Notes: generated by a model not told the origin, from the sequence alone. DNA of 64,000 nt from Candidatus Crickella equi (GCA_018064755.1 JAGHUP010000012.1:1-64000), one strand, 5' to 3'; shown: positions 35,495 to 44,526, numbered from the stretch's first letter. Numbers and translations are program-made.

Positions 35495-36740
35495 AAAATC
35501 CAAGTTAATAGTAGCAATGCTAATTATGGCTATGGCTATGGCTATGCTGTCAGCTTGTACTACTCTGGATAGTTTTAAGAATACATTCTTAACACGTGAC
35601 ACGGATAATGATGGCAAAAACGTTATCCGTATTGGTGTATTCGAACCTCAGACTGGACGTTATTCTGATGCTGGTCAGTCTGAAATTAAGGGAATTGAAC
35701 TGGCAAACAGTATTTATCACAGTGTAAATGGATATAGGGTTGAGCTGATTAAAGTTGATACGCAGTCAAGCACTACGGCAGCAGAATCTGCTATTCAGGG
35801 CCTGATTGAGATGAAGCCGGTTGCTATTATTGGAAGTGCGGGAGAGGCAACAACGCTGATTGCTTCACCTTATGTTGACGAGGCAAAAATTCCTGCAATC
35901 ACACCTTCAGCAACTAACCCTCTAATTACTCAGAATTATAGATATTATTTCAGAGCATCAATGACTAGCTCGCAGATGGGAGAGGGCATTGCAGATTATA
36001 CATACAGCCATCTCGCATCAAGACATATTGGCATTATCACCGCTCAGAACGATACAGCGGCGACAGCTTTGATTGATGGATTTAACGACAAGATTAAGTC
36101 ATATATGAAAGAGTCTAAATCCGACGATAGCCCTGTTGTAATGAGTGAAGCATCTGATTTCAGCGAGGAAGATATTGCCAAGCAGATTAAGAATATAAAG
36201 AAAAAGTCAGTTGACACAATGATTGTTCCTATCGGAGCAGAGACAATGGATGCTTTCTTCTCGGCAATTGAGAAGGCAGGGCTGACTAACATTCAGTTTG
36301 TTGGAACCAAAGATTGGGGCGAAACTGAGTTCATCGAGATGATGAAGAATCATCCACAAATCAAAGTGGCGTTCCCATATCAGTCTGTTCTGGGAAATAC
36401 AGACAATATCACTAAGGAATCTGAAAGATTCCAGATTGAATATACTAACAAATATGGCAGCAACGATGTTCCTACAGAGCATGCCGCTCTCGGATACGAT
36501 TCATATTTGCTCCTAATTAATGCAATTCACAATGCAAAGAGTATTGATGGAGCAGAAATCAGAGACTCATTGTTAGAGCTGAAGAATGTTAAGTGTGCAA
36601 CTGGTAGTTTCACATTCGATGAAAATGGTAATACGCTACGTGCAGTAAATATTTCTACGATAAGAGGTGGAAAAGTCGTATCTGTTTATGTAACTAAGGA
36701 TGCTGCGCAGGCAACAGAATTGGAAGGAATAGAGAACTAA
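35481..36740 (+). CDS. branched-chain amino acid-type ABC substrate-binding lipoprotein (orphan)
   Basis: 419 residues, GTG start inside the end of dusB. The lipoprotein signal has lipobox LSAC (MLIMAMAMAMLSAC) near residue 22-26. The rest is a Leu/Ile/Val-binding (Peripla_BP_6) domain: IRIGVFEPQTGRYSDAGQSEIKGIELA, VAIIGSAGEATTLIASPYVDEAKIPAITPSATNP and GIITAQNDTAATALIDGF. No permease or ATPase genes are adjacent; it lies between dusB and a dipeptidase, with a one-base overlap downstream. It might feed amino acids or peptides to a remote transporter, or serve as a sensor. Confidence 0.88.
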   Translation: MKNGKKSKLIVAMLIMAMAMAMLSACTTLDSFKNTFLTRDTDNDGKNVIRIGVFEPQTGRYSDAGQSEIKGIELANSIYHSVNGYRVELIKVDTQSSTTAAESAIQGLIEMKPVAIIGSAGEATTLIASPYVDEAKIPAITPSATNPLITQNYRYYFRASMTSSQMGEGIADYTYSHLASRHIGIITAQNDTAATALIDGFNDKIKSYMKESKSDDSPVVMSEASDFSEEDIAKQIKNIKKKSVDTMIVPIGAETMDAFFSAIEKAGLTNIQFVGTKDWGETEFIEMMKNHPQIKVAFPYQSVLGNTDNITKESERFQIEYTNKYGSNDVPTEHAALGYDSYLLLINAIHNAKSIDGAEIRDSLLELKNVKCATGSFTFDENGNTLRAVNISTIRGGKVVSVYVTKDAAQATELEGIEN

Positions 36741-38185
36741 TGGGATATATAGAACTGTTAGAATCCTACAGAGAAGATATTTTGAAGACGTTAGGTGAGT
36801 TGATTGCTTTTCCTAGTGTTTCATTGGATCCTGTTAAATCCGCTGATGGCAAACTGATGAGATATGGTAGAGCCGTTCAGGATGCATATGAGTATATGCT
36901 GAACCTCGGCGAGTCGAATGGTTTCGATACTTTCGATGCTGATGGATATGCGGGCCATATTCAGTTCAATGCTGATGAGAATATCGAGCAACCTGAAACT
37001 CTTGCTATTGTTGGACATCTCGATGTAGTTCCTGAGGGAACTGGTTGGGATACTGATCCTTTCAAATTAGAGATTAAGGATGGCTACCTCTATGGAAGAG
37101 GAGTCACTGATGATAAGGGTCCACTTCTTGCATGCTTCTATGTTATGAAGGCAATGAAGGAAGCTGGTATTAAGCCTAAGAGAAATATCCGACTAATCAT
37201 GGGCCTCGATGAAGAGACTGGCGTAACAGGAATGGAAAAGTACGTTGAGATTGCCGGTCAGCCTGATCTTGGATTCACTCCTGATGCAGACTTCCCACTG
37301 ATTAATGGTGAGAAGGGAATACTGACTTTCGATCTTGCACAGAAGCTGACAAGACAGACAACCAAGGAAGGCCTTAGACTTACCAAACTGGAAGGTGGCG
37401 CAGTTAGCAACGCTGTTCCGGCTACAGCCAAGGCTGTTATTGCTGCAGATGAGGGATTATATCAGCATATTAAAGATTCGTTGGCCCAATATGTTATTGA
37501 GAGCGGATATGATATCTCTGCTAAGAAACAAGGATCATCACTCGTAATTGAAGCGAAGGGTGTGGCTGCTCATGGAGCCAAGCCTTCTACGGGATTGAAT
37601 GCTATTAGTATTGTTATGGACTTCCTCGGAAGACTTCAGTTCAGCAATGAGGAACTTAATGATTTCATCGCATTCTATAATGACCACATTGGATTCGATG
37701 TTGCTGGCGAGAGAATCGGTTGCCAGATGAGGGATGAGGTTTCCGAGCTCACACTGAACGTTGGCATCGCATCGATAACTGAGGAACTGGCATCGCTCAC
37801 TTTGAACATCAGATACCCTGTAACTAAAACTTCGGATGAGGTTTTTGCCGGAATCGAGAAATCTCTTGAGGGCTCGAAGATTGGAATCGTCAAGGACGGA
37901 GATATCAAGCCACTTTACATCGCATCTGACAACCCAATGGTTCAGACCATGATGGATGTATATAGACAGGAGACAGGCGACAATGATGCTGAGCCGCTGG
38001 TAATCGGTGGCGGCACTTATGCCAAGGCTGTCAATAATACGCTTGCATTTGGTGCAATGTTCCCGGGAGAAGAGGATACAATGCATCAGAAGAACGAGAG
38101 AAGAAGCGTGGAGAATTTCTTCAAGATGTTAGACATCTACGCGAAAACAATTTACGTTCTCAGCTGCGGAGGTTGTGATGAATAA
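36740..38185 (+). CDS. pepV: M20 family dipeptidase (PepV-like)
   Basis: 481-residue zinc dipeptidase acting on beta-Ala-His or Xaa-dipeptides in the cytosol. Metal ligands: VGHLDVVPEG (His and catalytic Asp), YGRGVTDDKGP (bridging Asp), GLDEETG (general base Glu and ligand), FTPDADFP and NERRSVENF near the end (final His equivalent in TMHQKNE). The large lid domain in the middle matches PepV. It starts with a TAATG overlap, suggesting co-expression with the binding lipoprotein and so peptide or amino-acid nutrition. Confidence 0.92.
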   Translation: MGYIELLESYREDILKTLGELIAFPSVSLDPVKSADGKLMRYGRAVQDAYEYMLNLGESNGFDTFDADGYAGHIQFNADENIEQPETLAIVGHLDVVPEGTGWDTDPFKLEIKDGYLYGRGVTDDKGPLLACFYVMKAMKEAGIKPKRNIRLIMGLDEETGVTGMEKYVEIAGQPDLGFTPDADFPLINGEKGILTFDLAQKLTRQTTKEGLRLTKLEGGAVSNAVPATAKAVIAADEGLYQHIKDSLAQYVIESGYDISAKKQGSSLVIEAKGVAAHGAKPSTGLNAISIVMDFLGRLQFSNEELNDFIAFYNDHIGFDVAGERIGCQMRDEVSELTLNVGIASITEELASLTLNIRYPVTKTSDEVFAGIEKSLEGSKIGIVKDGDIKPLYIASDNPMVQTMMDVYRQETGDNDAEPLVIGGGTYAKAVNNTLAFGAMFPGEEDTMHQKNERRSVENFFKMLDIYAKTIYVLSCGGCDE

Positions 38186-38717
38186 AAAATTAAACGCAAA
38201 GGCGATAGCCAAGCTTGCTATGATGGCAGCTATTTCACTGGTACTCTTGCTACTGGTAAGAATACCGTTCCCGCCAGCACCTTTTTTGGTGTATGATCCA
38301 GCGGACATGCCAATTTATATCACTGCCTTTGCTTATGGCCCTTGGGCTGGACTGGCTGTAACAGTGATTGTTAGCCTTATTCAGGCTTTCATGCTGGGCG
38401 GAGATGGCCTATATGGTTTCCTTATGCATGTCGTAGCTACTGGAATTGTTGCGGTAGTTATTGGTATGTTGTACCAGCATAAGAAGACTAAGAAGAATGC
38501 TATTATTTCATTGATAGTTGGCGTGGTAGTAACAGTAATCGTAATGATTGGAATGAATCTCCTTATCACACCACTTTACATGGGCGTTGAAATCAAAGCT
38601 GTAGTAGTAATGCTGCCAACAGTAATCATTCCATTCAACCTCTTGAAAGCAGGTATCAACTCACTATTGACATTCCTGCTCTACAAGAGATTATCAAACT
38701 TCTTACATAATTATTAA
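38178..38717 (+). CDS. ribU: ECF transporter substrate-binding (S) component, riboflavin type
   Basis: A 179-residue integral membrane protein with about six helices. The early segment RIPFPPAPFLVYDPADMPIYITAFAYGPWAGL matches the RibU S component that binds riboflavin, and ECF S proteins work with a shared EcfA/A'/T module encoded elsewhere. The ATG at 38178 lies inside the pepV end (8-bp overlap); a GTG three bases earlier is equally possible. No FMN riboswitch precedes it because it is inside the operon. The palindromic repeat pair follows immediately. Confidence 0.85.
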   Translation: MNKKLNAKAIAKLAMMAAISLVLLLLVRIPFPPAPFLVYDPADMPIYITAFAYGPWAGLAVTVIVSLIQAFMLGGDGLYGFLMHVVATGIVAVVIGMLYQHKKTKKNAIISLIVGVVVTVIVMIGMNLLITPLYMGVEIKAVVVMLPTVIIPFNLLKAGINSLLTFLLYKRLSNFLHNY

Positions 38718-38718
38718 T

Positions 38719-38781
38719 GTACCTTTGAGCCCGTTCCTAACGGGTACATTATCAAAAAAATGTACCCGTTAGGAACGGGCT
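38719..38781. repeat. dispersed palindromic repeat, copies D and E
   Basis: Two inverted 21-bp units (38728-38748, 38761-38781) identical in core to those after uvrC, separated by TTATCAAAAAAA. They form a large hairpin after ribU and reach to 10 bp before the tsaE ATG. Confidence 0.85.
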
Positions 38782-38790
38782 GGAAAGCGC

Positions 38791-39225
38791 ATGAAAGAAT
38801 TAAAGATAGAAAGAATTGTTAATAAAAGTGAAGCGGACACTAGAAAGCTTGGACTCGAGCTTGCGGAGAAGGCCGAAGCGGGCGATGTTATTGCGCTCAT
38901 CGGAGATCTGGGTACAGGCAAGACAGCTCTGACTAGATACATCGCTGAAGGTCTTGGCATTAAAGATACTATCAGCAGTCCGACTTTCACTATAGTTAAG
39001 GAATACAAGAGCGGTAGATTGCCGCTCTACCATTTTGATGTATACAGACTGGGCGATGGAGAGGAACTCCTCGATATCGGCGCAGAGGAGTACCTCTACG
39101 GCGACGGCATCTGTGTCATCGAGTGGGCAGACATTGTCGCCGACGTCCTCCCAGAGGACGCCATCGCCATCAATATCGAATATGGTGAGAACGAAGGCGA
39201 ACGTATTGTAAATATCACGAGGTAA
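38791..39225 (+). CDS. tsaE: tRNA threonylcarbamoyladenosine biosynthesis ATPase
   Basis: 144 residues. P-loop ALIGDLGTGKTALTRYIAEGLG, then ISSPTFTIVKEYKSGRLPLYHFDVYRL and a VIEWAD motif, all typical. TsaE supplies ATPase cycling for the TsaB-TsaD complex that makes t6A37 on ANN-decoding tRNAs. It heads the tsaE-tsaB-rimI-tsaD run, with 2 bp to tsaB. The ribosome site is within or right after the palindromic repeat (GGAAAG), so repeat folding could affect its translation. Confidence 0.96.
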   Translation: MKELKIERIVNKSEADTRKLGLELAEKAEAGDVIALIGDLGTGKTALTRYIAEGLGIKDTISSPTFTIVKEYKSGRLPLYHFDVYRLGDGEELLDIGAEEYLYGDGICVIEWADIVADVLPEDAIAINIEYGENEGERIVNITR

Positions 39226-39227
39226 TA

Positions 39228-40001
39228 ATGAACATTCTTGCACTGGAAACAACTGGAAAATATGGTACGGCAGCTGTTATCAAGGATAATAATCCTGCGG
39301 TTTGTGTTTCATCGAACAACGAGATGAGCCACCTGCAGGATATTATTAATATGTCCGAAGAGGCTCTAAAGCAGGCCGGTATCAGCAAGAATGAACTGAC
39401 TCATGTTGCAGCATCTGTTGGACCAGGATCGTTCACTGGAATTAGAATCGGAGTTACAACTGCAAGAACTTTGGGACAGATGCTTGGTATTCCTTGTGTT
39501 GCAGTTTCATCTCTCGAGGGAATGGAATACAGAGTTGAAGATGCGGCAATCGACAGCGGCTGCGGTCTCATCCTTGCCATCATCAATGCAAGACGTAACC
39601 AGACTTATGCAGGCCTCTGGACTGTTGAATACGATGCAGATACAGCAACTACTTCAACAGAATCTGCCGCAGAAGAAAGACAATACATGATAGATGAAGT
39701 CTTGGAGCTTGCTAAGTCTAAGATGGATGAACTGGATACCAAGCTCCTCATCACTGGTGACGGAGCTGATGCATACGAGGAAATAATAAAGAACACTTTG
39801 GCAGAAGATAGCTACATCATCGCTGACGAAGACCTGAGATATCAGTCCGCAGATGCTATCGTAGAACTTGCCAAGTTCAAGGCTGAAGCGGGCGACGTAG
39901 TTGAATACGAGCAGCTGTTGCCAAACTATATGAGATTAAGTGAGGCCGAGCAGCGCCTGAAAGAAGGTACGCTTAGCTCCAAAATCAGCAAACTGAAGTA
40001 A
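39228..40001 (+). CDS. tsaB: tRNA threonylcarbamoyladenosine biosynthesis protein TsaB
   Basis: 257 residues, ASKHA fold. The N-terminal ALETTGKYGTAAVI and the TsaB/TsaD family region ASVGPGSFTGIRIGVTTARTLGQMLGIPCVAVSSLEGM are clear. It acts as a scaffold for TsaD and TsaE in t6A synthesis. It overlaps rimI by one base (TAATG). A somewhat long acidic middle (TATTSTESAAEERQ) is the only unusual part. Confidence 0.94.
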   Translation: MNILALETTGKYGTAAVIKDNNPAVCVSSNNEMSHLQDIINMSEEALKQAGISKNELTHVAASVGPGSFTGIRIGVTTARTLGQMLGIPCVAVSSLEGMEYRVEDAAIDSGCGLILAIINARRNQTYAGLWTVEYDADTATTSTESAAEERQYMIDEVLELAKSKMDELDTKLLITGDGADAYEEIIKNTLAEDSYIIADEDLRYQSADAIVELAKFKAEAGDVVEYEQLLPNYMRLSEAEQRLKEGTLSSKISKLK

Positions 40002-40441
40002 TGAATTACAAGATAAGACTTGCGACAACTGAAGATGCGAAGAGTTTGTCAGCAATTGAGCAGGCACTGTTCACAGGCCCAAGAAGTGAGGCAACATTCA
40101 AGAGCAGCATCGAACTCGATGATAATGCAGTTGCAATCGTTGCTGAATCAAACGGCGCTGTCATTGCCTATGCTGATGTTTACAAGGCATATGACGAACT
40201 GCAGCTGAATAACATAGCTGTGCTTGAGCAGTATCGAGGCAATCACATCGCAGAACAGATGATGCAGATTCTTGCGGACACAGGACGTGAACTTGAATGC
40301 CAGACTATCACGCTTGAAGTAAGAGAGAGCAATGAACCGGCAATCAAGCTATACGAGAAATGTGGATTCCACAGAGTTGGCATGCGCAAGAACTATTATT
40401 CAGATAACGAAAACGCAATTTTAATGGATAAGGAATTATGA
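40001..40441 (+). CDS. rimI: ribosomal-protein-alanine N-acetyltransferase RimI-like
   Basis: 146-residue GNAT protein. Motif A is LNNIAVLEQYRGNHIAEQMMQILAD, with motif B EVRESNEPAIKLYEKCGFHRVGMRKNYYSD, the RimI hallmark. In bacteria it acetylates the N-terminus of S18 or other proteins. Its place between tsaB and tsaD is the conserved Firmicute order. ATGA-type overlap with tsaD (4 bp). Confidence 0.93.
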   Translation: MNYKIRLATTEDAKSLSAIEQALFTGPRSEATFKSSIELDDNAVAIVAESNGAVIAYADVYKAYDELQLNNIAVLEQYRGNHIAEQMMQILADTGRELECQTITLEVRESNEPAIKLYEKCGFHRVGMRKNYYSDNENAILMDKEL

Positions 40442-41454
40442 AGAACGGCAAATTTCTTACATTGGGAATAGAGTCAAGTTGTGACGAGACTGCAGTAGCT
40501 GTAGTTGCTAACGGCCGAGAGCTGTTGAGCAACGTTATCAGCTCTCAGATTGACATCCACACTGAATTTGGCGGAGTTGTACCTGAGATTGCTTCGCGTC
40601 GTCACCTTGAGAATGTGAATTGGGTCATCGATAAGGCACTGGTAGACGCTGAATGCACTATCGATGATATCGACCTGATTGGCGTGACCTATGGACCTGG
40701 CCTAGTAGGAGCTCTCCTTATTGGAGTTGCCGCTGCCAAAGCCATCGCTTTCGCGAAGGACATTCCGCTCGTAGGTGTCAACCATATGCATGGCCACGTG
40801 GCTGCGAACTATCTCGAGCATCCGGATCTTGAGCCACCATTCATGGGACTTGTTGTTTCCGGCGGTCATACCAACATAATCTTCGTAGAAGAATACAACA
40901 GTTGCACCAAGCTCGGCGGAACTCGTGACGACGCCGCTGGTGAAGCTTTTGATAAGGTAGCAAGAGTAATCGGACTCGGTTATCCGGGCGGCCCTAAAGT
41001 AGACAAGGCAGCCAAGGAAGGCGACCGCAATGCTATCGAATTCAAGAGAGTATACCTTGAGCCAGGCAGCTATGATTTCAGCTTCTCTGGCCTTAAGACT
41101 CAGGCTCTCAATTATCTTAACTCTGAGCGTCAGGCGGGCCGCGATATTAACGTCAACGACGTAGCGGCAAGCTTCCAGGAGGCAGTTGTTGAGGTAATTG
41201 TCGACAAGGCAATCGCGGCTGCTCTTGAGCACAATCAGAAGAGAATCGTAATGGCAGGAGGCGTTGCATCCAATAGTCGCCTTAGAGAACTTATTACTGA
41301 AAGAGCAGCTGAGCACAATATCGAAGTGCTGAGACCATCACCAATCCTCTGCACTGATAATGGTGCGATGATTGCAGCTGCAGCATATTACGCATATCAG
41401 AACGGCGAACGTTCAGGCTACGACCTCGATGCCGTTCCAGGACTGGAGTTTTAA
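40438..41454 (+). CDS. tsaD: tRNA N6-adenosine threonylcarbamoyltransferase
   Basis: 338 residues. Catalytic subunit transferring threonylcarbamoyl to A37. LGIESSCDETAVAVV at the N-terminus, the iron/zinc-binding NHMHGH (about 111-116), the GPGLVGALLIG loop and the SGGHT nucleotide region, and the second metal site CTDNGAMIA near the C-terminus. Starts in the end of rimI and overlaps the ABC-F start by one base. Confidence 0.97.
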   Translation: MKNGKFLTLGIESSCDETAVAVVANGRELLSNVISSQIDIHTEFGGVVPEIASRRHLENVNWVIDKALVDAECTIDDIDLIGVTYGPGLVGALLIGVAAAKAIAFAKDIPLVGVNHMHGHVAANYLEHPDLEPPFMGLVVSGGHTNIIFVEEYNSCTKLGGTRDDAAGEAFDKVARVIGLGYPGGPKVDKAAKEGDRNAIEFKRVYLEPGSYDFSFSGLKTQALNYLNSERQAGRDINVNDVAASFQEAVVEVIVDKAIAAALEHNQKRIVMAGGVASNSRLRELITERAAEHNIEVLRPSPILCTDNGAMIAAAAYYAYQNGERSGYDLDAVPGLEF

Positions 41455-43403
41455 TGATCGTATTATCCGCAAGTGACATCGGAAAAAGTTACGGAACTGA
41501 CATCATATTCGAGGATGTCAGTTTTAACGTGGAGAAGGGTGATAGAGTAGGCATCGTTGGACCTAACGGTGCTGGTAAAACCACTCTGATGTCTATTATT
41601 GCGGGCGAACTCGAGGCATCAAGCGGTAATATCTATACGAGAAGCGAATGCAGCGTTGGATACCTCAAGCAGAAGAATCATTTTTTCTCCGGCGGTACTG
41701 TTATTGAAGAAGCAAGCAAGATGTTCACACACTTCTTCGAGATGGAGAAAGAAATCGAGAGACTCCAGGAAAGAATTTCTGATCACGAGAGCGCTACATT
41801 CAATCGTGACCTCGAGAAATATACATTCTTAATGGATGAGTACGAGAAGAAGGGCGGATTCACTTACAAGAGTGAGCTCGCCGCAGTACTTAGACATATG
41901 GGATTCAGCGAAGCAGATCAGGAGAAGAAGATTGAGACATTATCAGGCGGCGAGCGTACAAGACTAGCGCTGGCCTGCATGCTGCTTAAGAAGCCTGATA
42001 TCTTGATGCTGGATGAGCCTACCAACCATCTTGACCTTAAGATGCTGGCGTGGCTGGAAACTTATCTTAAGAACTACCAGGGGACTATCCTTGTTGTATC
42101 CCACGACAGATACTTCCTGGACCACATTGTTAATCGTATCTTCGATATGCAGGATGGTGGTCTCGATGATTATAGCGGAAACTATTCCGTATTCCTTGAG
42201 AAGCGCGCACAGCGTCTTGAGACAATGCGTCGCGAGTACGAGAAGCAGCAGAAGGAAATCGCCAAGCAGGAGGAGATGATTCGCCGATTCAAACAGCATG
42301 GAACAGAACATCTTGCTAAGAGAGCAGCTTCAAGAGAGAAGAAGCTGGCACGAATGGAAGTTCTTGCCAAACCACATCTTAGAAATAACAAGATGAAGCT
42401 GGGATTCGAGCAGAGCTACAAGAGCGGCAACGACGTCATAATCGCTGAAGACCTCGAGAAGAGCTTTGGTGAGCGTATGCTGTTCGACCATGTATCGATG
42501 GATATCAAGAAGGGTGAACGCATCTGTATCATCGGTGACAATGGTATTGGTAAGACTACACTTCTAAGAATCCTCATCGGTCAGCTACAGGCCGACTCGG
42601 GATATCTGAAGGTAGGGTATAATGTCGATTTTGGCTACTATGATCAGGGCCAGAGACTCCTGGACGACAATGAAACTGTATTCGGAGAGATGAAGAATGC
42701 ATATCATCTCATCAACGATAGCGAGATGAGAGGTTTGCTGGGAAGATTCCTGTTCTTCGGTGATGATGTATTCAAGCAGGTTGGTTCACTTTCCGGAGGA
42801 GAAAAGGCCAAACTGTCACTGCTCAAGTTGATGCTATCCGGTGCAAACACACTGGTGCTGGACGAGCCTACTAACCATCTGGATATTGACTCCAAAGAGG
42901 TTGTTGAAGATGCACTCCAGGACTTTGAAGGCACACTGATTATCGTATCTCACGACAGATATCTGCTCACCAAGATTCCTAACAGAATCTTCGAGCTGAC
43001 ACAGCATGGATTTGTTGAGTACAAGGGCAACTTCGAGTATTATCTCGAGAAAACACAGAACGTGGTGCCTGAGTCGAATGAGAAGAAAAGTGAGAAGGCT
43101 CTTGCCAAAGACTGGGCTAAGATGTCTGAATTCGATAAGACTCTCGAGCAGGTTCAGTCAGCTGAAGAGAGCAGACAGGCCAAGAAACAAAGAGAGGCAG
43201 AGGAGAGGCGTAAGTCCAGAAGAACAGACGAAATAGAGAATAGGATTCATGAACTGGAAGGCCTTATCTCAGACATCGAGACTGAAATGGCTGATCCTGA
43301 GAAATCTACTGATTTCGATTGGATGGAGGAGCAAGCAGGCATTATGGCTGAGTATGAGGAAGAAGTTTCCAAGCTATATGATGAATGGATAGAATTGCAA
43401 TAA
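41454..43403 (+). CDS. ABC-F family ATPase
   Basis: 649 residues, no membrane segments. Two ABC modules: Walker A GPNGAGKT and signature LSGGERTRLALA in the first; GDNGIGKT and LSGGEKAKLSLL in the second, each with LDEPTNHLD. A charged P-site tRNA-interaction linker (RREYEKQQKEIAKQEEMIRRFKQH) lies between them and a coiled C-terminal extension (AEERRKSRRTDEIENRIHELEG) at the end. This matches YdiF/Uup-type ribosome-associated ABC-F factors; some family members give antibiotic protection, but the long-linker ARE type is not obvious here. It is the last gene of the tsa run. Confidence 0.93.
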   Translation: MIVLSASDIGKSYGTDIIFEDVSFNVEKGDRVGIVGPNGAGKTTLMSIIAGELEASSGNIYTRSECSVGYLKQKNHFFSGGTVIEEASKMFTHFFEMEKEIERLQERISDHESATFNRDLEKYTFLMDEYEKKGGFTYKSELAAVLRHMGFSEADQEKKIETLSGGERTRLALACMLLKKPDILMLDEPTNHLDLKMLAWLETYLKNYQGTILVVSHDRYFLDHIVNRIFDMQDGGLDDYSGNYSVFLEKRAQRLETMRREYEKQQKEIAKQEEMIRRFKQHGTEHLAKRAASREKKLARMEVLAKPHLRNNKMKLGFEQSYKSGNDVIIAEDLEKSFGERMLFDHVSMDIKKGERICIIGDNGIGKTTLLRILIGQLQADSGYLKVGYNVDFGYYDQGQRLLDDNETVFGEMKNAYHLINDSEMRGLLGRFLFFGDDVFKQVGSLSGGEKAKLSLLKLMLSGANTLVLDEPTNHLDIDSKEVVEDALQDFEGTLIIVSHDRYLLTKIPNRIFELTQHGFVEYKGNFEYYLEKTQNVVPESNEKKSEKALAKDWAKMSEFDKTLEQVQSAEESRQAKKQREAEERRKSRRTDEIENRIHELEGLISDIETEMADPEKSTDFDWMEEQAGIMAEYEEEVSKLYDEWIELQ

Positions 43404-43404
43404 A

Positions 43405-43435
43405 AGAAGGGCTGCATATGCAGCTCTTTTTCTTG
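43405..43435 (+). terminator. ABC-F terminator
   Basis: AGGGCTGCATATGCAGCTCT stem followed by TTTTTCTT. Confidence 0.85.
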
Positions 43436-43455
43436 CAAAAAAACAATTTAGTACA

Positions 43456-43516
43456 TTGTGAAAAAATTAAACAATATTGTGAAAAATATCAACAATATTG
43501 TGAAAAATGCTACAAA
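43456..43516. promoter_or_regulatory. three tandem Rex-like boxes at 21-bp period
   Basis: TTGTGAAAAA begins at 43456, 43477 and 43498. The first two continue into TTAAACAA and ATCAACAA, close to the Rex operator design TTGTTAA-N4-TTAACAA; the third ends GCTACAA and reaches the -35 region. The rex gene is the second gene downstream, so autoregulation is likely. Confidence 0.65.
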
Positions 43517-43530
43517 ACATGTATTTAATG

Positions 43531-43539
43531 TGCTATACT
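43531..43539 (+). promoter_or_regulatory. extended -10 promoter of acpP-rex
   Basis: TGCTATACT, consensus-like with the TGn extension; no good -35 box. The third Rex-like box ends about 16 bp upstream, so a bound repressor would block it. Confidence 0.6.
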
Positions 43540-43543
43540 AACA

Positions 43544-43576
43544 GCGAAGTGAGGGCACGACTGCCTCGCTTTTATA
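43544..43576 (+). promoter_or_regulatory. attenuator-like hairpin in the acpP leader
   Basis: AAGTGAGGGCA pairs with TGCCTCGCTT around a CGAC loop, followed by TTTTATAA, located between the promoter and the acpP ribosome site. It has terminator form. Confidence 0.45.
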
Positions 43577-43600
43577 ATCAGAACAATAAGGAGAACGACT

Positions 43601-43828
43601 ATGACTTTTGATAAGATTAAAGAGATTATCGTAGACAAACTGGATGTAGATGAGTCCAAGGTTACTATGGACACAGATATTCTGAAGGATCTTGAAGCAG
43701 ATTCACTGGACGCTGTAGAAGTTATCCTCGGCGTTGAGGATGAGTTTGGCGTAGAGATTCCTGACGATGCAGCTGATTCTTTCCAGACAGTTGCAGATAT
43801 CGTTAAGTTTATCGATGAGAATAAGTAG
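43601..43828 (+). CDS. acpP: acyl carrier protein
   Basis: 75-residue acidic carrier of fatty-acid intermediates. The phosphopantetheine Ser is in EADSLDAVE (about residue 35-37), within a four-helix ACP pattern (FDKIKEIIVDKLDVDESKVTMDTDILKDL). ATG after AAGGAGAA. It is next to rex, not in a fab cluster, and shares a promoter bearing Rex-like boxes, suggesting redox-linked expression of a lipid-synthesis component. Confidence 0.95.
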   Translation: MTFDKIKEIIVDKLDVDESKVTMDTDILKDLEADSLDAVEVILGVEDEFGVEIPDDAADSFQTVADIVKFIDENK

Positions 43829-43869
43829 TATTTTTATATAAAGCACGACAATAATAAAGAGTACGAATT

Positions 43870-44514
43870 ATGAGCAATAAACCAAAAGTTTCAAATGCAA
43901 TTATTAGAAGACTACCTAGATATAGAAGATATCTTGGCGTTCTTCAGAATAAGGGAATTAAGAAGATTTCTTCCAATGAGTTAAGCGAGATTATCGGATA
44001 CACTGCATCCCAGATTAGACAGGACTTCAACACATTTGGTGAGTTCGGTCAGCAGGGATATGGTTATAGTGTGGATTATCTGTACAAGGAGATTAACAAG
44101 ATCCTTGGTCTCGATAGAGAGTACAAAACAGTAATCGTAGGTGTTGGACATCTTGGACAGGCGGTAGCTAATTACACTTACTACTACAAGATCGGTTTTA
44201 ACATCATGGGATTATTCGATATTAACCCTGAGAAGATTGGAACAACAATCAACGATGTTGAGATTAAAGCTTTTTCCGAATTGGAAGATTTCTGCAAGAG
44301 CGAAGGTGTAGATATTGGAATCATCTGTGTAAACAGTGAAGGCGCTCAGGAAGTAGCTGACAAGCTGGTTGCTGGTGGCGTTAAGGGAATTTGGAACTTT
44401 GCACCAATTGACCTGGAGATTCCTAAGGATGTAGCTCTTGAGTCAGTACATCTTTCCGACAGCTTGCATGCATTATCATTTATGATTAAGAGCATGAACG
44501 CTGAACAGGAATAA
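43870..44514 (+). CDS. rex: redox-sensing transcriptional repressor Rex
   Basis: 214 residues. An N-terminal winged helix (RRLPRYRRYLGVLQNKGIKKISSNELSEIIGYTASQIRQDFNTFGEFGQQGYGY) is followed by a Rossmann domain with GVGHLGQA for NAD(H) and a C-terminal swapped helix (LHALSFMIKSM). Rex binds DNA when NADH/NAD+ is low and represses fermentation and respiration genes. It lies 41 bp after acpP, with a terminator after the stop. The upstream boxes suggest autoregulation. Confidence 0.97.
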   Translation: MSNKPKVSNAIIRRLPRYRRYLGVLQNKGIKKISSNELSEIIGYTASQIRQDFNTFGEFGQQGYGYSVDYLYKEINKILGLDREYKTVIVGVGHLGQAVANYTYYYKIGFNIMGLFDINPEKIGTTINDVEIKAFSELEDFCKSEGVDIGIICVNSEGAQEVADKLVAGGVKGIWNFAPIDLEIPKDVALESVHLSDSLHALSFMIKSMNAEQE

Positions 44515-44526
44515 TTAAGCAAATGA

